Source: Alphaproteobacteria bacterium (GTDB lineage Bacteria; Pseudomonadota; Alphaproteobacteria; UBA2966). From it: a DNA stretch of 61,990 nt. Of the stretch, positions 8,967 to 16,350 are shown piece by piece. The position numbers and the translations under genes are program-made. The number at the start of each line of letters is the position of its first letter. The stretch's first letter is position 1. Where the stretch lies: the NCBI GenBank assembly GCA_018650465.1, contig JABIFY010000127.1, positions 1 to 61,990 on the forward strand, read 5' to 3'. The notes under the pieces are model-generated. The model saw only the letters and a program-made list of their open reading frames with translations. It ran no database searches and had not been told where the DNA came from.

Positions 8967-9311
8967 ATGTCAGAAGCAGAAACAAATCGCGGCCAACATG
9001 ATATCGGTGGCCTGAATGTCGACAGCCTGATTGATCGCTCGGAGCATCGATTGTCACTGTCAGAGCGTCGGGTCGATGCCATGATGAATTTATTGTTTGC
9101 ACCTGACCGCAAGATATTCAATATCGATGAAATGCGTCGCGCCATCGAAACTCTGCCCAGTGATTTGTACGAAAACTATAACTATTACGAACGTTGGACT
9201 CTGGCCATGGAAAAGCTGTTGATCGGCAAAGGTATTATGACGGCGGATGAGATCACCGCCAAAGTTGCCGATGTGCGGGCCCGTTTGAAAGAAGCCGGAG
9301 TTTCAGCATGA
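8967..9311 (+). CDS. Nitrile hydratase-family beta subunit, N-terminal half (split beta)
   Basis: A 114-residue protein matching only the N-terminal helical half of nitrile hydratase beta: the GQHDIGG opening, a MRRAIETLPSDLYENYNYYERW segment (in two parts), and the MEKLLIGKGIMTADEI helix. In ordinary nitrile hydratases this is fused to the beta-barrel half, which here is the next gene. Separation into three polypeptides is the arrangement of thiocyanate hydrolase (ScnB-ScnA-ScnC order) and of a few three-subunit nitrile hydratases. The ATG at 8967 fits the family start. Its stop overlaps the next start (ATGA), so the pair is translationally coupled. Confidence 0.85.
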   Translation: MSEAETNRGQHDIGGLNVDSLIDRSEHRLSLSERRVDAMMNLLFAPDRKIFNIDEMRRAIETLPSDLYENYNYYERWTLAMEKLLIGKGIMTADEITAKVADVRARLKEAGVSA

Positions 9312-9640
9312 GCACAGAGACTATCCCGCCACGCTTTGGCATCGGTGATACAGTCCGTGTCAAATCGTTGAGCCCTGAAGGCCATATGCGGACGCCCTGG
9401 TATATTCGCGGCAAGGTCGGTGTCATTGGCGGCTTGATGGGCAGTTACTGGAACCCGGAAGAAAGCGCCATGGGCCGGGACGGCAAACCGGATCGTATGG
9501 TCTATCACGTACATTTTGATCAAGCCCGTTTGTGGCCTGATTATAATGGCAGGGAAACGGATCAACTGGTTGTAGACTTACAGGATCACTGGCTGGATAT
9601 CGCCAGTCCACAAGAACTGGAAGCGGGGAATTTATCATGA
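9308..9640 (+). CDS. Nitrile hydratase-family beta subunit, C-terminal half (split beta)
   Basis: A 110-residue SH3-like barrel corresponding to the C-terminal half of nitrile hydratase beta. It has FGIGDTVRV, a GHMRTPWYIRGKVGVI stretch, and VHFDQARLWPDY. The GHxRxPxYxRGKxGxI pattern is closer to what I recall of nitrile hydratase beta than of thiocyanate hydrolase ScnA, favouring a nitrile-hydrating enzyme; this is a judgement from memory. Start and stop both overlap the neighbouring genes by four bases, implying 1:1:1 synthesis of the three chains. Confidence 0.85.
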   Translation: MSTETIPPRFGIGDTVRVKSLSPEGHMRTPWYIRGKVGVIGGLMGSYWNPEESAMGRDGKPDRMVYHVHFDQARLWPDYNGRETDQLVVDLQDHWLDIASPQELEAGNLS

Positions 9641-10299
9641 GCCCACATGATCATGAGCACGGCGACGATCATGGCCACGATCACGTCTATGGCGATGATG
9701 ACCTTCTGGCCGAAGTTTTTGAAGGTGGCCCGCCGGACGATTATGAAATTCTGGAAATCGCTTTGCGTGAGTTGTTATTCGACAAAGGTGTTATCACGCC
9801 AGCCGAACTACGCGCCAAAATCGTCGAGTGGGATGGCAAGACGCCCGAAAACGGTGCGCGCATTGTCGCCCACGCCTGGGTCGACCCGGCCTACAAGCAA
9901 CGCCTGAAAGACGATTTTTACAGTGCCGCCGCTGAACTGGATATCGATACGGCTGGCCCTCAACTGGTCGCCGTCGAAAGCACAGACGATGTGCACCACG
10001 TTTTCTGCTGCACACTGTGTTCGTGTTATCCCCGTGCCGTCCTGGGCATCCCGCCGGAATGGTACAAGTCAAAAGAATACCGCAGCCGCATCGTTGTAGA
10101 CCCACGCAGTGTATTGTCAGAATTTGGCACCACCCTGCCCGACCACACAGATGTGCGGGTCATCGACAACACCGCAGAAAGCAGATACTTCGTCATTCCC
10201 AAACGCCCTGAAGGGACAGAAGGTTTAAGCGAAGAAGAACTTGCAAAACTGGTCACCCGCGATTCGATTATCGGTGTGACCGAAGCCCTCAAACCATAA
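9637..10299 (+). CDS. Cobalt-type nitrile hydratase/thiocyanate hydrolase-family alpha subunit with His-rich N-terminus
   Basis: A 220-residue catalytic subunit. The metal site is Cys125-Thr-Leu-Cys128-Ser129-Cys130. Thr rather than Ser inside the loop is the cobalt-type signature, and two of these Cys are normally oxidised to sulfinic/sulfenic acid. An extra Cys124 precedes the site. Downstream, WYKSKEYRSRIVVDPRSVL and RPEGTEG are family-typical. The first 16 residues carry six His (positions 4, 6, 8, 12, 14, 16) mixed with Asp/Glu, a likely metal-binding tail. No cobalt activator (P14K/NhlE-type) or amidase gene lies nearby. The reaction would be nitrile to amide, or thiocyanate to carbonyl sulfide. 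Confidence 0.87.
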   Translation: MSPHDHEHGDDHGHDHVYGDDDLLAEVFEGGPPDDYEILEIALRELLFDKGVITPAELRAKIVEWDGKTPENGARIVAHAWVDPAYKQRLKDDFYSAAAELDIDTAGPQLVAVESTDDVHHVFCCTLCSCYPRAVLGIPPEWYKSKEYRSRIVVDPRSVLSEFGTTLPDHTDVRVIDNTAESRYFVIPKRPEGTEGLSEEELAKLVTRDSIIGVTEALKP

Positions 10300-10321
10300 C
10301 CTTCATCAGGATCAATTTAGT

Positions 10322-10747
10322 ATGTCTCAAATATCACTCGCCTTGGCAAACCAGATCATTGTCGCTGCCCTGAAAGCCGCCCGGGAAAAGAATTTTCAGC
10401 AATTAACCGTCGTCGTACTCGATGCCGGCGGGCACATGGTGGCGCTTCAGCGAGAAGATAATTCCGGCATTCTGCGTGTCGAAATTGCCACGGGCAAAGC
10501 CTATGGCGCTTTGGGTTTCGGTATTTCCAGCCGCAACATTGGTGCCAACAATACAGACCGTCCCGCATTTATGGCGGCAGTAAGTTCAGCCGCTGACGGC
10601 AAAATGATCCCGGTTGCTGGTGGTGTCCTGATTAAAAATGATGACGACAACATCATCGGTGCAGTTGGCGTCAGTGGCGACAATTCCGACAACGACGAAA
10701 TCGCTGCGATTGCCGGTATAGAAGCCGCCGGGTTAACGGCGGCTTAG
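10322..10747 (+). CDS. GlcG/HbpS-like protein (DUF336)
   Basis: A 141-residue Haem_degrading/GlcG domain protein. It shows VVLDAGGHMVALQREDNS, the KAYGALGFG segment and PVAGGVLI, ending in a GAVGVSG strand and a D/E-rich helix. HbpS of Streptomyces binds haem, and GlcG-type proteins occur in many catabolic operons with no settled role. It lies 22 bp after the alpha subunit and is probably in the same transcript. Its TAG overlaps the stop of the convergent aminotransferase gene by four bases. A chaperone or cofactor role for the hydratase is possible but unproven. Confidence 0.85.
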   Translation: MSQISLALANQIIVAALKAAREKNFQQLTVVVLDAGGHMVALQREDNSGILRVEIATGKAYGALGFGISSRNIGANNTDRPAFMAAVSSAADGKMIPVAGGVLIKNDDDNIIGAVGVSGDNSDNDEIAAIAGIEAAGLTAA

Positions 10748-11970
10748 GCGCTCCTTGCCTCTCGACTTATCAAACCTGCCAGACGCTTCATGGCATCTTC
10801 AATGACGTCTGGTGGGCAGGTCGAAAACGACAGGCGCAAGGTGTTATCGCCACCGCCATTGGCATGGAAAGCAGCACCTGGCACAAAGGCAAGCTTTTCC
10901 TGATCCAGCGCTTTTTCCAATAGCCGTCGGGCATCCATACCTTCCGGCAAGGTCAGCCAGACAAACATGCCACCGGATGGGGCGGAGAAGTGAACACTGT
11001 TGGGTAAATGCCGGCGCAAGGCCTCGACCATGGCGTCACGTCGCAAGGCATAGATCTCACGCAACATTTGAACATGATCAGGCAAATGATGACTGGCCAG
11101 TTCAAAGGCCAGCATCTGATTGATACCGGACGAGGAGAGATCATTCGCCTGTTTGAGAATCGCGAGCTTATCGAACAGGCCTGGAGGGGCGATGGTCCAG
11201 CCAACCCGTAAGGCGGGCATCATGGTTTTGGAAGCTGTGCCCACCTGAATGACCAGGCCGTCGTCAGCCCAGCGATCTTTTCCGAGGTATCGGCCTTCGG
11301 TTTCCAGTAGCGATGGCGGTGGAGGATTGTCGTACCAGAGATCACGATAGGCGATGTCTTCCAGAATGGGCACGTCATATTCGTGCGCCAGTTCAATAAT
11401 CCGCTGGCGCCGGTTCAACGGCAAAGTCATGCCGCCCGGATTCTGGAAATCAGGAATGGTATAGAGGAATTTGGCACCCTGTTGAAAGGCGCGCTCCAGG
11501 TCATCCATGATCAGGCCATCGTCATCTGTTGCAACGGCAATAAATGTCGGGCGACGGGCTTCAAAAACCTGTAAGGCTCCCAGGTAGCTGGGATTGGCGA
11601 CGGCGATTGGAGCATGAGTATCCAGCAAGGCTGCTGCCAACAATGTCAGCGACTGTTGCGCGCCGTTTGTCACCAGGACGTTATCAGCATTCAATCTTGT
11701 TTCTGGCGTTGAATACCGGGCGGCTATCCATTGACGAAGAGGCAGATAGCCTTCGGTCTGTGAATATTGGAATGACTTCCGATGCAGTTCTTCGTCCTGC
11801 TCAAGTCTTTGCCTGATCAGCCTGATCTCCGAAACAGGAAACAAGTCCGGATCCGGAATGCCGCCCGCAAAAGACAAGACTTCAGGGTCTGCCAGAACCT
11901 TGAGCAGTTCCCGGATTTCAGATGCCTTGATGGCACGCGCGTCTTCAGAAAGAACAGATTGCCAGATCAT
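10744..11970 (-). CDS. PLP-dependent fold type I aminotransferase (2-aminoadipate/LysN-like, COG1167 catalytic domain)
   Basis: A 408-residue class I/II aminotransferase lacking the GntR-type DNA-binding domain of MocR regulators. Recognisable parts are LSFAGGIPDPDLFP, the TNGAQQSL cofactor loop, PDFQNPGG, the PLP lysine Lys248 in TASKTMMPALRVGW, and a C-terminal LRLSFS Arg. This group includes 2-aminoadipate and broad aromatic/branched-chain transaminases. The first ATG (11982) lies inside a palindrome. The ATG at 11970 has GAGG six bases upstream and is preferred. The adjacent operator suggests dedicated control. Confidence 0.87.
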   Translation of the reverse strand: MIWQSVLSEDARAIKASEIRELLKVLADPEVLSFAGGIPDPDLFPVSEIRLIRQRLEQDEELHRKSFQYSQTEGYLPLRQWIAARYSTPETRLNADNVLVTNGAQQSLTLLAAALLDTHAPIAVANPSYLGALQVFEARRPTFIAVATDDDGLIMDDLERAFQQGAKFLYTIPDFQNPGGMTLPLNRRQRIIELAHEYDVPILEDIAYRDLWYDNPPPPSLLETEGRYLGKDRWADDGLVIQVGTASKTMMPALRVGWTIAPPGLFDKLAILKQANDLSSSGINQMLAFELASHHLPDHVQMLREIYALRRDAMVEALRRHLPNSVHFSAPSGGMFVWLTLPEGMDARRLLEKALDQEKLAFVPGAAFHANGGGDNTLRLSFSTCPPDVIEDAMKRLAGLISREARSA

Positions 11971-11981
11971 AATATGCCTCA

Positions 11982-12016
11982 TTCAATAAACGTCAGTAAT
12001 ACTGACCTTTATTGAA
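11982..12016. promoter_or_regulatory. 35-bp near-perfect inverted repeat upstream of the aminotransferase gene
   Basis: TTCAATAAA (11982-11990) mirrors TTTATTGAA (12008-12016), and GTCAGTA/TACTGAC mirror each other around the centre at 11999. Only the central base and one c/c pair break symmetry. It ends directly before the ribosome-binding site of the 11970 start. A TTGACG at about -35 relative to its centre lies just upstream on the minus strand. Best explained as a dimeric repressor operator; the regulator is unknown. Confidence 0.7.
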
Positions 12017-12027
12017 TTGGCCGTCAA

Positions 12028-12059
12028 ACAATATATTGTCCCGATACAATCAGTATCGG
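12028..12059. promoter_or_regulatory. Two further small palindromes between purC and the aminotransferase gene
   Basis: ACAATATATTGT (12028-12039) is a perfect 12-bp palindrome. CCGATAC (12041-12047) pairs with GTATCGG (12053-12059). The first resembles FCD/GntR-type operator geometry and lies upstream of the aminotransferase promoter. The second is a possible weak 3' hairpin for purC, though no U-tract follows on the minus strand. Confidence 0.45.
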
Positions 12060-12073
12060 CAACTCATCGCAAT

Positions 12074-13051
12074 TTACAGATGGTATTGCGCAAGATTATT
12101 GCGCACCCTGTCCAGCGTTGAAGTCTCTGATCCCTGCCCGTCGAACGTCAGACCAGTAACCGTTTCAAACAATCTGATATAGCGCGATGAAAATTCGATC
12201 AGGGTATCTTCTGGAATTTCAGGGATATCATCTTTGTAGGGGTCGCAGCGCTCATTAACCCAGAGGCGCAAAAACTCTTTATCCAGGCCTTCCGGATTTT
12301 CACCCGCGGCGAACTTTGCTTCATAGGAATTGGCCAGCCAGAAACGGCTTGAATCCGGTGTCAGAATTTCGTCAGCCAGACAAACATCGCCCTTTTCATC
12401 GAGGCCAAACTCAAACTTGGTATCAACCAGAATAAGCCCGCGCTCAGCTGCCAGCTCTCGGCCCCTTGCGAATACAGCGAGGGATTTTTCCGCCAGTTCA
12501 TCCCACAATTCCTGGGTCAGCAATCCCTGAGATACAATCTCGGTAGCCGTGATCGGTGCATCATGTTCACCCTGGACTGCCTTGGTCGTCGGCGTCAAAA
12601 TTGTGTCTGGCAATTTCTGGTTCTTCTTCAAACCATCAGGAAACTGAATGCCGTACATTTCGCGGGCACCATTTTCATACATTGGCCAAATCGATGTGTT
12701 GGTTGAACCTGTCATGTAATCCCGCACGACCATTTCGACCGGCAACATGTCCAGCTTCTTGCAAACCAAGACATTGGGATCGGGATATTCGATAACATGG
12801 TTCTGACAGATATCGCGGGTGGCCTCAAACCAGTATCGTGCCGTCTGGGTGAGCACCTCACCCTTGAATGGCACCGATGCCAATGCCCGGTCAAAAGCAC
12901 TTTGCCGATCAGTCGCAATGATGATCATGCGGCCATCGTCAAGGCTGTAGGTATCGCGGACCTTGCCCTTATAATGATTGGGAAGGTCTAAAATGGTGGC
13001 GTCCGTCAGAACGTTGTGGGTCTGGCGGCGAATGACTTCTGGATCAAGCAT
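12074..13051 (-). CDS. purC: Phosphoribosylaminoimidazole-succinocarboxamide synthase (SAICAR synthetase)
   Basis: A 325-residue PurC of the longer ADE1-like type, which condenses CAIR with aspartate in purine synthesis. Diagnostic stretches are YKGKVRDTY, the ATDRQSAFD motif, VVRDYMTGST and LVDTKFEFG, followed by DEILTPDSSRFW. The frame is open to 13153, but similarity starts at MLDPEVIRRQ, so I use 13051; the ribosome-binding site is weak (CCGGA). It is downstream of clpA on the same strand with a strong hairpin in between, so it may have its own promoter. No other purine gene is adjacent. Confidence 0.93.
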   Translation of the reverse strand: MLDPEVIRRQTHNVLTDATILDLPNHYKGKVRDTYSLDDGRMIIIATDRQSAFDRALASVPFKGEVLTQTARYWFEATRDICQNHVIEYPDPNVLVCKKLDMLPVEMVVRDYMTGSTNTSIWPMYENGAREMYGIQFPDGLKKNQKLPDTILTPTTKAVQGEHDAPITATEIVSQGLLTQELWDELAEKSLAVFARGRELAAERGLILVDTKFEFGLDEKGDVCLADEILTPDSSRFWLANSYEAKFAAGENPEGLDKEFLRLWVNERCDPYKDDIPEIPEDTLIEFSSRYIRLFETVTGLTFDGQGSETSTLDRVRNNLAQYHL

Positions 13052-13205
13052 GAAAATTCCGGCTTTGTCAGTGGCGATTCCGTCTTTAACGGTATCGCTT
13101 TTACTTTGATTACAAGCGCATACCCCTGGATTGAGGCAACGCTGCGTTTCCATAAGACCGGAAACGCTCGGATGGGACAGAAGCCGGATTTATACAGGAA
13201 TTTAT

Positions 13206-13239
13206 GGGCGGAGGAAGTGTTATTGTTACTCCTCCGCCC
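13206..13239 (-). terminator. 10-bp hairpin between clpA and purC, probable clpA terminator or processing site
   Basis: GGGCGGAGGA (13206-13215) pairs perfectly with TCCTCCGCCC (13230-13239) around a 14-nt loop. It lies 24 bp after the clpA stop. The following minus-strand sequence is A/T-rich but lacks a proper U-run, so termination may be partial. Confidence 0.5.
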
Positions 13240-13262
13240 AAATAATTTTTCACAAGGTAGGC

Positions 13263-15596
13263 TCAGCCCTTAACCGGTACCGGCACTTTGAAGTCACTGG
13301 GTTTGCGGGCTGGCAAAGCCTGGACCTCGTAGGTGAAGGTCAAAGCACCATCTTCCAGCCCGACAATCACCCGGCCACCCTTGGCCAGCTTACCAAACAG
13401 TAGCTCTTCCGACAGCGGTTTTTTGATATATTCCTGGATCGCCCTGCTGAGTGGACGGGCACCGTTGAGTTTGTCATATCCCTTATCGGCCAACCATTCC
13501 CTGGCTGGATCAGTCAAAGTGATTTCCACATTTCGGTCATGCAACTGGACTTCCAACTGCAGGACGAATTTGTCGACGACACGGGCGACAATTTCTGGCG
13601 TCAGCGCACCAAAACCAATGGTCGCATCCAGGCGATTGCGGAATTCAGGTGAGAACATGCGCTTGATGGCTTCTTCGTCCTCCCCTTCCTTCAGGCCGCG
13701 TTGGAAACCAATGGCTTGCTTGCTCATTTCCTGGGCACCGGCATTGGTCGTCATGATCAGCACAACATTGCGGAAATCTACCGTTTTGCCGTGATGGTCT
13801 GTCAGCTTGCCATGATCCATAACTTGCAGCAGCACATTGAACAAATCCGGATGGGCTTTTTCGATTTCATCCAGCAGCAAAACCGTATGCGGGTTCTGGT
13901 CGACAGCATCCGTCAACAAACCACCCTGGTCAAAACCCACATAGCCCGGTGGTGCGCCGATCAAACGCGAAACAGCATGGCGTTCCATATATTCGGACAT
14001 ATCAAAGCGTGTCAGTTCCACACCCAGAATAGACGAAAGCTGGCGTGCAACTTCGGTTTTACCGACACCCGTGGGGCCAGAAAACAAATAACATCCAATG
14101 GGTTTTTCTGGCTCTCGCAAACCGGCACGTGCCAGTTTGATGGCGCTGGCCAGCTCGCCAATTGCCTTGTCCTGTCCAAAGACGACATTTTGCAGATCGC
14201 GCTCAAGTGTGCGGAGAAGCGACATATCGTTTTTGGAAACCGATTTCGGTGGAATGCGGGCAATCTTGGCAACGACAGCCTCGATATCTTTCACACCGAT
14301 GGTCTTCTTGCGCTTGTTTTCCGGCTTGAGCATTTCATAAGCACCGGTTTCATCGATCACATCGATGGCCTTGTCCGGCAGCTTGCGGTCATGAATGTAT
14401 CGGGCGGACAATTCAACTGCTGACTTGATGGCTTCAGCTGTGTAGCGAACGGAATGAAATTCCTCAAAATAAGGCTTCAAACCTTTCAGGATTTTGACCG
14501 CATCCTCAACCGATGGCTCTTTCACATCAATTTTCTGGAAGCGCCGCAGTAAAGCCCGATCTTTTTCGAAGTAAGACCGGTATTCCTTATAGGTCGTCGA
14601 CCCCACACAACGTAGTGTCCCTTGAGCCAACGCTGGCTTCAGAAGGTTTGATGCATCCATGGCACCACCAGATGTGGCACCGGCACCAATCACTGTGTGA
14701 ATTTCATCAATAAACAGAATTGCGCTGGGGTGTTCCTCGATCTCACTGATTACAGCTTTCACGCGTTCTTCAAAATCACCGCGATAACGCGTACCGGCCA
14801 ACAAAGACCCCATATCAAGCGAGAAGATAACCGCATCAGCCAGAACCTTTGGCACATCATCTTCGACAATCCGCCGGGCAAGGCCTTCAGCAATTGCGGT
14901 TTTACCGACGCCCGGATCACCTACGAACAAAGGGTTGTTCTTGGATCGACGACACAGGATCTGGATCGTTCGTTCAATTTCCTCGGCACGACCGATTAGC
15001 GGATCAATGCGCCCCGCTCGCGCTTTTTCGTTCAGATTAACGCAATAGGCATCCAGCGCTTCTGTTTCGCTGTCGTCCGATCCATCGTGATCAGCCGTAT
15101 GTTCGCTACCGTCATCTTCCTGGGCACCGCTCACACGTTTTGTCTCGGATTTACCCGGTGTCTTGGCAACGCCATGGGAAATATAACTGACCGCATCGAG
15201 GCGGGTCATGTTCTGTTTTTGCAGGAAATAAACAGCATGGCTTTCGCGTTCGGCAAAGATGGCAACCAGCACATTAGCGCCGGTTACCTCTTCCCTGCCC
15301 GACGATTGCACATGAATAAGCGCCCGTTGAACAACGCGTTGAAATCCAGCGGTTGGCTTCGGCTCGTCAAATTTTTCCAGAACAAGGCCTGCCAGTTCTT
15401 CCTGCAGATGATCATCCAGATCATGGCGCAATTCGTCCACATTGACGCTGCAGGCATTCATTACAGCAATGCCATCGTCATCTTCTGTCAACGCCAAAAG
15501 CAAATGTTCCAGCGTCGCAAATTCGTGGCGATGCTCAGCGGCAAGGGCCAGCGCTCGGTGCAGTGTCTTTTCAAGCTTGGAAGAAAATCCGGGCAT
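13263..15596 (-). CDS. clpA: ATP-dependent Clp protease ATP-binding subunit ClpA
   Basis: A 777-residue AAA+ unfoldase that feeds ClpP. The N-domain (about 1-145, FEEFATLEHLLLAL-like) is followed by an acidic linker rich in Asp/Ser (about 155-180). The first AAA module has Walker A GDPGVGKT near residue 230 and FIDEIHT. The second has GPTGVGKTEVARQ near residue 505, LLDEIEKAHPDLFN, and a C-terminal sensor region. Its ATG abuts the TAA of clpS with no gap, so the adaptor and unfoldase are coupled. ClpP is not in the window. Confidence 0.97.
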   Translation of the reverse strand: MPGFSSKLEKTLHRALALAAEHRHEFATLEHLLLALTEDDDGIAVMNACSVNVDELRHDLDDHLQEELAGLVLEKFDEPKPTAGFQRVVQRALIHVQSSGREEVTGANVLVAIFAERESHAVYFLQKQNMTRLDAVSYISHGVAKTPGKSETKRVSGAQEDDGSEHTADHDGSDDSETEALDAYCVNLNEKARAGRIDPLIGRAEEIERTIQILCRRSKNNPLFVGDPGVGKTAIAEGLARRIVEDDVPKVLADAVIFSLDMGSLLAGTRYRGDFEERVKAVISEIEEHPSAILFIDEIHTVIGAGATSGGAMDASNLLKPALAQGTLRCVGSTTYKEYRSYFEKDRALLRRFQKIDVKEPSVEDAVKILKGLKPYFEEFHSVRYTAEAIKSAVELSARYIHDRKLPDKAIDVIDETGAYEMLKPENKRKKTIGVKDIEAVVAKIARIPPKSVSKNDMSLLRTLERDLQNVVFGQDKAIGELASAIKLARAGLREPEKPIGCYLFSGPTGVGKTEVARQLSSILGVELTRFDMSEYMERHAVSRLIGAPPGYVGFDQGGLLTDAVDQNPHTVLLLDEIEKAHPDLFNVLLQVMDHGKLTDHHGKTVDFRNVVLIMTTNAGAQEMSKQAIGFQRGLKEGEDEEAIKRMFSPEFRNRLDATIGFGALTPEIVARVVDKFVLQLEVQLHDRNVEITLTDPAREWLADKGYDKLNGARPLSRAIQEYIKKPLSEELLFGKLAKGGRVIVGLEDGALTFTYEVQALPARKPSDFKVPVPVKG

Positions 15597-15986
15597 TTAT
15601 TCTTTCTCCATCGTGCACTGCAGGGGGTGTTCGCTGCGACGGGCGATATCAACGACCTGGGCAACTTTGGTTTCGGCAATATCGTAGGTGTAGACGCCGC
15701 AAACGCCGACGCCTTTCTGGTGGACATGAAGCATAATTCTGGTGGCATCTTCGCCGGTCTTGTGGAAGATGGCCTCCAGAATGCGAACAACAAATTCCAT
15801 GGGCGTATAGTCGTCGTTCAGCAACAAAACCTTGTACATAGACGGCTTTTTGGTTTTGGGCGATGTCCGGGTAGCGATGGCAGTGTCATTGCCACCGCTG
15901 CCGCCACCGTCGCCAGGGCGCCCTTTGCCGGGGTCGTTGGGGGTGGATTTATCTGGTCCTGCCCCGCGTATATCGCATGTCTTCAT
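15597..15986 (-). CDS. clpS: ATP-dependent Clp protease adaptor ClpS
   Basis: The N-end-rule adaptor that delivers substrates to ClpA. The conserved core is [40 protein letters not shown] and a C-terminal Cys/Glu-rich end. The frame stays open to 16274, which would more than double the length. I choose the ATG at 15986 because CAGGAC lies just before it and the resulting 129 residues fit ClpS proteins with a disordered Gly/Asp/Lys-rich N-terminal extension (about residues 1-40). The first gene of a clpS-clpA operon with a long leader. Confidence 0.93.
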   Translation of the reverse strand: MKTCDIRGAGPDKSTPNDPGKGRPGDGGGSGGNDTAIATRTSPKTKKPSMYKVLLLNDDYTPMEFVVRILEAIFHKTGEDATRIMLHVHQKGVGVCGVYTYDIAETKVAQVVDIARRSEHPLQCTMEKE

Positions 15987-16030
15987 GTTGTCCTGATCAA
16001 AAATTATTCGGCGGTCCGGAATGCGCCTCC

Positions 16031-16077
16031 GGCCGTACGGCCCGAAGCAGTGCAGGAAACGGCAAAACAGCGTTTCC
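16031..16077 (-). promoter_or_regulatory. Structured clpS leader: two hairpins
   Basis: GGCCGTACGGCC (16031-16042) is a perfect palindrome. GGAAACG (16055-16061) pairs with CGTTTCC (16071-16077). Both fall within the roughly 200-nt stretch between the phasin-side terminator and the clpS start, so they would lie in the clpS 5' untranslated region. No U-tract follows, so attenuation is not shown. Confidence 0.4.
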
Positions 16078-16198
16078 TTTCCATTCACATCAATAATATC
16101 GGTCTGAACAGGAATGATTCCAAGCCCACATCGGTAAATATCGTGCGAGCGACGATAAATAAGCTGTGGACTGTCGGAACTGGGCCGGTTTCGGCCAC

Positions 16199-16237
16199 AA
16201 AAAAGGGCCCGGTCAAAGGGGGAGGAAGACCGGGCCC
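16199..16237 (-). terminator. Rho-independent terminator downstream of the phasin gene
   Basis: Reading the minus strand, GGGCCCGGTC (16237-16228) pairs with GACCGGGCCC (16214-16205), a 10-bp G/C stem followed by six T (16204-16199). The 13-nt loop (16227-16215) is the anti-Shine-Dalgarno-like sequence described for the RNA candidate here. Confidence 0.92.
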
Positions 16238-16303
16238 AAATTGGAGAGAGTTGCAATACAACCCTTCCTGTCAAGTCGCCACTAAAGGGGGAGGAAAGTG
16301 GCG
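16199..16303 (-). ncRNA. Cuckoo-like small RNA candidate: two hairpins with identical C-rich anti-Shine-Dalgarno loops
   Basis: Hairpin A pairs CGCCACT (16303-16297) with AGTGGCG (16283-16277). Hairpin B is the terminator stem just described. The stems differ completely, yet both loops are the same 13 bases, TTCCTCCCCCTTT. This loop contains CCTCC, the anti-Shine-Dalgarno core of 16S rRNA. Two hairpins presenting CCUCC-type loops define the cuckoo/CcsR RNAs known from Rhizobiales and Rhodobacter. Here the element follows a phasin gene. It may be released from the phasin 3' end or made from its own promoter. RNA expression is inferred. Confidence 0.7.
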
Positions 16304-16308
16304 CCTTG

Positions 16309-16336
16309 TCTATATGCCGCCTGTATCAGGCAGCAA
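16309..16336 (-). promoter_or_regulatory. Possible promoter of the two-hairpin RNA
   Basis: On the minus strand TTGCTG (16336-16331) and TATAGA (16314-16309) are 16 bases apart. The predicted start near 16302 falls at the first base of hairpin A, so the RNA would be about 105 nt. The match to consensus is moderate and this could be chance. Confidence 0.35.
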
Positions 16337-16350
16337 TTGTGTCTTGAAGC

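Noticed and set aside
13701-14423. 240-residue plus-strand frame inside clpA
   Set aside because: Antisense shadow of the AAA+ core of clpA.
15987-16274. N-terminal extension of clpS to 16274
   Set aside because: The frame is open, but it crosses the terminator hairpin and gives a protein twice the usual length; the ATG at 15986 has a ribosome-binding site.
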